A stretch of DNA of 64,000 nucleotides from Paractinoplanes ovalisporus (GTDB lineage: Bacteria; Actinomycetota; Actinomycetes; Mycobacteriales; Micromonosporaceae), in assembly GCF_016834655.1 (NCBI RefSeq), contig NZ_JAENHP010000015.1:181777-245776 (forward strand). Direction: 5' to 3'. The position numbers and the translations under genes were made by a program. The stretch's first letter is position 1. Every line of letters starts with the position of its first letter. Of this stretch, positions 63,891-64,000 are shown in pieces. A model generated the notes under the pieces. The model was not told the DNA's origin, made no database searches, and was given only the letters and a program-made list of their open reading frames with translations.

Positions 63891-64000
63891 TTAAGCAGCG
63901 AGGGTTTGTTGCCGCGGTGAGCTGGCGGCGAGGTTAGTGGCCAGGGCAGGTGGTATCGCCCGGCCGGAGGCCGGGTTGCTCCCTGGGTCCTGGTTGTTGG
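63891..64000 (-). CDS. partial 3' end of an unidentified gene
   Basis: On the minus strand an open frame enters from the window edge and ends at TAA (63891-63893). The visible 35 residues include ASGRAIPPALATNLAASSP and end RQQTLAA. The TAA stop and the AT-rich tail (CATTAAGCAGCG) differ from surrounding genes and would fit a mobile-element gene, but too little is visible to assign it. Confidence 0.35.
   Translation of the reverse strand, partial: NNQDPGSNPASGRAIPPALATNLAASSPRQQTLAA

Overview
This 64 kb window is chromosomal DNA from a very GC-rich actinomycete. The GC-rich codon third positions, frequent GTG/TTG starts, ATGA/GTGA operon overlaps, a mycothiol-dependent isomerase-family gene and several apparently leaderless promoters suggest Micromonosporaceae, perhaps Actinoplanes; the genus is an inference. 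No rRNA, tRNA or CRISPR array was seen.

Layout. (1) 1-9.9 kb: a carbohydrate locus on the minus strand, with a binding-protein-dependent ABC importer (no ATPase gene), two FGGY kinases, a fucose-isomerase-like protein, a class II FBP/tagatose-type aldolase and a FucA-type aldolase. A divergent LacI regulator and LacI-type palindromes lie at its head. (2) 9.9-13.9 kb: a MarR regulator, an SDR with palindromic operators, trmO and a secreted RTX-repeat protein. (3) 13.9-20 kb: a sulfonate-type ABC importer with two flavin-dependent monooxygenases, next to a ROK regulator. (4) 20-30.6 kb: a lipoprotein, a large LuxR/LAL regulator with tandem repeats, an orphan LuxR protein, an S9 peptidase, a HEAT protein, a luciferase-like oxidoreductase, a DUF3291 protein and an ArsR-like regulator with a cysteine cluster. 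(5) 30.7-36.6 kb: an aromatic meta-cleavage locus (FMO, two cupins, SDR, hydrolase, MhpB-type extradiol dioxygenase) around an IclR regulator. (6) 36.6-46.8 kb: housekeeping and small metabolic genes, including a MerR/SDR pair with a textbook long-spacer promoter and a minigene that looks like an internally deleted Mth938-like gene. (7) 46.9-58.7 kb: a 1115-residue secreted multidomain carbohydrate protein, a hydrolase-LuxR fusion, a retron-like reverse transcriptase, and a membrane glycosyltransferase operon. (8) 58.7-64 kb: an S37 peptidase, then mhpE-mhpF-mhpD homologues under a second IclR regulator, two DnaA-box-like sequences and the 3' end of an unidentified gene.

How the parts fit. 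Regions 5 and 8 together encode every step of a meta-cleavage pathway from ring opening (MhpB type) and hydrolysis (MhpC type) to hydratase, aldolase and acylating acetaldehyde dehydrogenase. They lie about 25 kb apart but carry palindromes built on the same 17-bp scaffold (GTYCCGCTNNGCGGRAC) next to their IclR genes, which suggests co-regulation. Region 3 is a self-contained organosulfur uptake and desulfonation unit. The most system-like novelty candidate is the solitary retron-type reverse transcriptase at 52920-54278, with a structured leader and two uncharacterised neighbours. A second theme is tandem duplication of the 3' ends of genes, stop codon included, just downstream of two genes.
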